Below, in pieces: positions 43,307-45,928 of a DNA stretch of 45,928 bases (its first letter is position 1; each line of letters begins with the position of its first letter). The DNA is taken from the NCBI GenBank assembly GCA_042096155.1, contig JBELMC010000008.1:1-45928 (forward strand), written 5' to 3'. This DNA is from Dinoroseobacter sp042096155 (GTDB lineage: Bacteria; Pseudomonadota; Alphaproteobacteria; Rhodobacterales; Rhodobacteraceae). The notes beneath the pieces were generated by a model. The model did no database searches and had not been told where the DNA came from. It was given only the letters and a program-made list of their open reading frames with translations. The position numbers and the translations under genes were made by a program.

Positions 43307-45751
43307 ATGTCTGTTCCGTCTCAAGCCCGCGCTGTCATCATCGGTGGGGGTGTCATCGGTTGTTCGGTTGCATATCATTTGACCAAGCTCGGCTGGAGCG
43401 ACGTTGTGCTGCTTGAACGCAAGCGCCTCACATCAGGGACGACATGGCATGCTGCAGGTTTGATCGCCCAGCTGCGCGCGAGCCAGAACATGACCCGACT
43501 GGCGAAATACAGCCAAGAGCTTTACGGAACGTTGGAAGAGGAAACTGGCGTCGCCACTGGGTTCAAGCGCTGCGGCTCAATCACTGTTGCGCTGACGGAA
43601 CATCGCCACGAGGAAATCCTGCGTCAGGCATCGATGGCCCGCAGTTTTGGCGTCGAAGTCACCGAAATGACACCTGCAGAGGTGCTCAACAGATACCCTC
43701 ACCTGAACATCAACGGAATCAAAGGTGCCGTGTTTCTGGACAAAGACGGTCAAGGCGACCCGGCCAATATCACCCACGCGCTGGCCAAGGGAGCACGACA
43801 ACGCGGCGCCAAAGTGCTGGAAGGGATCAAGGTCACGGCAGCGGTGCGTGATGGGCGCCGGATCACTGGACTGGATTGGGAAGACGATCGGGGTCAAAGC
43901 GGCCATATTGGCGCGGAAATGGTGGTGAATTGCGGCGGTATGTGGGGACACCAGCTCGGCAAAATGTTGGGCACAAACGTACCACTGCACGCGTGCGAAC
44001 ACTTTTATATGATCACAGAAGCCATCGCCGGGCTGACACAATTGCCTGTCTTACGGGTGCCCGATGAATGCGCCTATTACAAAGAAGACGCAGGCAAAAT
44101 GTTGCTTGGTGCGTTCGAACCGAACGCAAAACCATGGGCCATGACCGGCATTCCAGAGAATTTCGAATTCGATCAACTGCCCGAAGATTTCGATCACTTT
44201 GAGCCGATCCTAAAGGCCGCCGTCGAACGTATGCCCATGCTGGCAGACGCGGGCATTCACACCTTTTTTAACGGCCCCGAAAGCTTCACGCCCGACGACG
44301 CCTATCATCTGGGCCTCGCGCCCGACATGGACAATGTCTGGGTGGCGGCGGGCTTCAACTCGATCGGGATCCAGTCTGCAGGTGGGGCCGGCCTGGCGCT
44401 GTCGGAGTGGATGGACAGCGGCCACAAACCATTTGATCTGGGTGATGTTGATATCAGTCGCATGCAGCCGTTCCAAGGCAACAAGACCTATCTTTATGAA
44501 CGTTCTAAAGAAACACTTGGGCTGCTTTATGCCGATCATTTTCCGTTCCGCCAGAAAGCCACAGCGCGCGGAGTGCGCCGCTCGCCATTCCATGAGCACT
44601 TGAAGAAGCACGGTGCCGTGTTCGGCGAACTGGCCGGGTGGGAACGCGCCAACTGGTTCGCCAACAAGGACCAAGCGCCGGAATACAAATATCGCTGGAC
44701 GCGTCAAAACTGGTTTGACAACCGCGCCGCCGAGCACGTTGCAGTGCGCGAGAATATCGGGCTTTATGACATGTCTAGCTTCGGCAAAATCCGTGTTGAA
44801 GGACCAGATGCCGAAGACTTTTTAAATTACGTTGCGGCCAATACATGTTCGGTTCCAGTGGGCAAGATCATCTATTCTCAATTCTTGAATCCGCATGCTG
44901 GAATTGAAGCGGATGTCACGATCACACGGCTGTCGCAAACCGCCTATCTGGTGGTCACGCCAGCCGCCACACGCCTGGCTGATGAAACATGGATGCGCCG
45001 CCGCGCAGACGGCTTTCACGTTGTGATCACCGATGTCACCGCAGGCGAAGCGATTTTGGCGGTGATGGGACCAAACGCCCGCAACCTGATGCAAGCCGTC
45101 TCACCCAATGACTTTGGTAATGATGTCAACCCATTCGGGACAGCCCAGACGATCGAGCTGGGCCTGGGCCTTGCCCGCGCCCACCGGGTCTCCTATGTTG
45201 GCGAGCTCGGATGGGAAATCTATATCAGCACGGATATGGCCGCCCATGTCTTCGAGACGGTGTTTGAGGCCGGTCAAGAAATGAACGCTAGGCTGGTCGG
45301 ACTGCACGCTATGGACAGCCTGCGGATTGAAAAATCTTTTCGCCATTTTGGCCATGACATCACCTGCGAAGACCACGTCCTGGAAGCTGGCTTGGGCTTT
45401 GCTGTGAAATGTGACAAGCCAGACTTTATTGGCAAAGATGCTGTACTGGCCAAGCGCAAGGCTGGTCTTGCCGCGCGTTTGGTCCAATTCAAGTTAAATG
45501 ATCCGGAGCCGCTTTTATACCACGCAGAACCGATCCTGCGCGACGGCACAGTCGTTGGGCACCTGACCAGCGGCAGCTATGGTCACACGCTGGGGGCCAG
45601 CGTTGGGATGGGCTATGTCCCATGCGCGGGCCAAACTGTTGATGATATTTTGGGCTCAGACTATGAGATTGAAATCGCGGGCCAAAGGGTCCCAGCCACC
45701 GCCAGTCTCTCGCCATTTTACGACCCCAAATCCGAACGCGTCAAAGCTTAG
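43307..45751 (+). CDS. FAD-dependent oxidoreductase/GcvT protein, dimethylglycine dehydrogenase-like (second copy)
   Basis: The 814-residue paralogue of the gene at 39915 has AVIIGGGVIGCSVAYHLTKL, then LTSGTTWHAAGLIAQLRASQ with the flavin-linking His candidate H48, a GRP-like YPHLNINGIKGAVFLDKDGQ segment, a central FAO_M region and a GcvT C-terminal half (VSYVGELGWEIYIS, DSLRIEKSFRHFGHDI). It matches canonical dimethylglycine/sarcosine dehydrogenases more closely than the first copy, so oxidative N-demethylation with tetrahydrofolate as acceptor is likely. GAAAGG lies before the ATG and the gene starts 13 bases after the MttB remnant, so it still belongs to the same transcript. Confidence 0.9.
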   Translation: MSVPSQARAVIIGGGVIGCSVAYHLTKLGWSDVVLLERKRLTSGTTWHAAGLIAQLRASQNMTRLAKYSQELYGTLEEETGVATGFKRCGSITVALTEHRHEEILRQASMARSFGVEVTEMTPAEVLNRYPHLNINGIKGAVFLDKDGQGDPANITHALAKGARQRGAKVLEGIKVTAAVRDGRRITGLDWEDDRGQSGHIGAEMVVNCGGMWGHQLGKMLGTNVPLHACEHFYMITEAIAGLTQLPVLRVPDECAYYKEDAGKMLLGAFEPNAKPWAMTGIPENFEFDQLPEDFDHFEPILKAAVERMPMLADAGIHTFFNGPESFTPDDAYHLGLAPDMDNVWVAAGFNSIGIQSAGGAGLALSEWMDSGHKPFDLGDVDISRMQPFQGNKTYLYERSKETLGLLYADHFPFRQKATARGVRRSPFHEHLKKHGAVFGELAGWERANWFANKDQAPEYKYRWTRQNWFDNRAAEHVAVRENIGLYDMSSFGKIRVEGPDAEDFLNYVAANTCSVPVGKIIYSQFLNPHAGIEADVTITRLSQTAYLVVTPAATRLADETWMRRRADGFHVVITDVTAGEAILAVMGPNARNLMQAVSPNDFGNDVNPFGTAQTIELGLGLARAHRVSYVGELGWEIYISTDMAAHVFETVFEAGQEMNARLVGLHAMDSLRIEKSFRHFGHDITCEDHVLEAGLGFAVKCDKPDFIGKDAVLAKRKAGLAARLVQFKLNDPEPLLYHAEPILRDGTVVGHLTSGSYGHTLGASVGMGYVPCAGQTVDDILGSDYEIEIAGQRVPATASLSPFYDPKSERVKA

Positions 45752-45875
45752 AGCAGCCCATTTGTTTGGATAACCAGCGCGTATGGTTTGCAGACCAAGC
45801 CCGGGTCAAACGCAGGATTACGATCTTTTTTGGAAAATTGCAGTTGACGACACCAAAGGACAAGGCCACGACCGA

Positions 45876-45928
45876 TGGCGCGGTTGACGGGGCTCGAACC
45901 CGCGACCCCCGGCGTGACAGGCCGGTAC
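45876..45928 (-). tRNA. tRNA-Asp (anticodon GTC), 5' part outside the window
   Basis: Read on the minus strand from the window edge, the sequence contains the anticodon arm CCGGCCTGTCACGCCGG with anticodon GTC, variable loop, T arm GCGGGTTCGAGCCCCGT, the 3' acceptor strand CAACCGCGC and an encoded CCA (45876-45878). The acceptor 5' strand and D arm are cut off by the end of the window. Confidence 0.9.

Noticed and set aside
1..45928. CRISPR array, prophage or integrative element
   Set aside because: No regularly spaced repeats, phage structural genes or integrase were seen; the only mobile DNA is the decayed IS patch at 23.1-25.1 kb.

Overview
The window looks like the chromosome of a marine alphaproteobacterium of the Rhodobacteraceae (Roseobacter group). 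The evidence is a MipZ division regulator, the alphaproteobacterial ffh / chorismate mutase / rpsP / rimM / trmD / rplS / rpmE block, a taurine dissimilation locus of tauABC-tpa-tauR-xsc type, a SoeABC-like sulfite dehydrogenase and paired dimethylglycine-dehydrogenase/GcvT proteins. This rests on protein motifs and gene order; no search was run.

Layout. 1-13 kb is almost all minus strand and mostly housekeeping: rpmH-rnpA-yidD (yidD is frameshifted), tRNA-Arg(ACG), a sensor kinase, a flavin disulfide reductase, a VTT/TVP38 membrane protein, mipZ, and then a long translation operon read from ffh (12.8 kb) down to rpmE (5.9 kb). That operon also carries two GNAT acetyltransferases, an orphan 103-residue protein and a sulfotransferase-like P-loop protein. 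13-15 kb (+) holds a LysR regulator and a DMT exporter. 15-21 kb (-) holds soeABC followed by a divergent PuuE/OHCU-decarboxylase fusion. sdaA (L-serine ammonia-lyase) diverges from soeA.

23.1-25.1 kb is a patch of decayed mobile DNA: an IS3-type transposase remnant apparently split by an IS110-type element. The IS110 copy is itself broken by a stop and a frameshift, and its 5' noncoding part carries two strong hairpins. 25.7-28.8 kb (+) is a compact set of GAF histidine kinase, 2-oxoglutarate/Fe(II)-type oxygenase and LysE-type exporter. A lone alpha/beta hydrolase with an Asp nucleophile follows.

30.5-39 kb is the taurine locus. tauABC (-) imports taurine; diverging from it are tpa (taurine to sulfoacetaldehyde), tauR (MocR-type activator) and xsc (sulfoacetaldehyde to acetyl phosphate and sulfite). 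SoeABC, 10 kb away, would oxidise the sulfite to sulfate, so most of the catabolic route lies in this window. Phosphotransacetylase is not next to xsc. TauC has an unusual ~130-residue extracytoplasmic insert.

39.3-45.8 kb (+) holds an XRE-cupin regulator, two ~815-residue FAD-oxidoreductase/GcvT proteins and, between them, a deleted remnant of an MttB-type methyltransferase. This looks like an N-methyl-amine (betaine type) demethylation module. Its position beside the taurine genes allows, but does not prove, that it feeds methylated taurines into the pathway. The window ends inside a tRNA-Asp gene.
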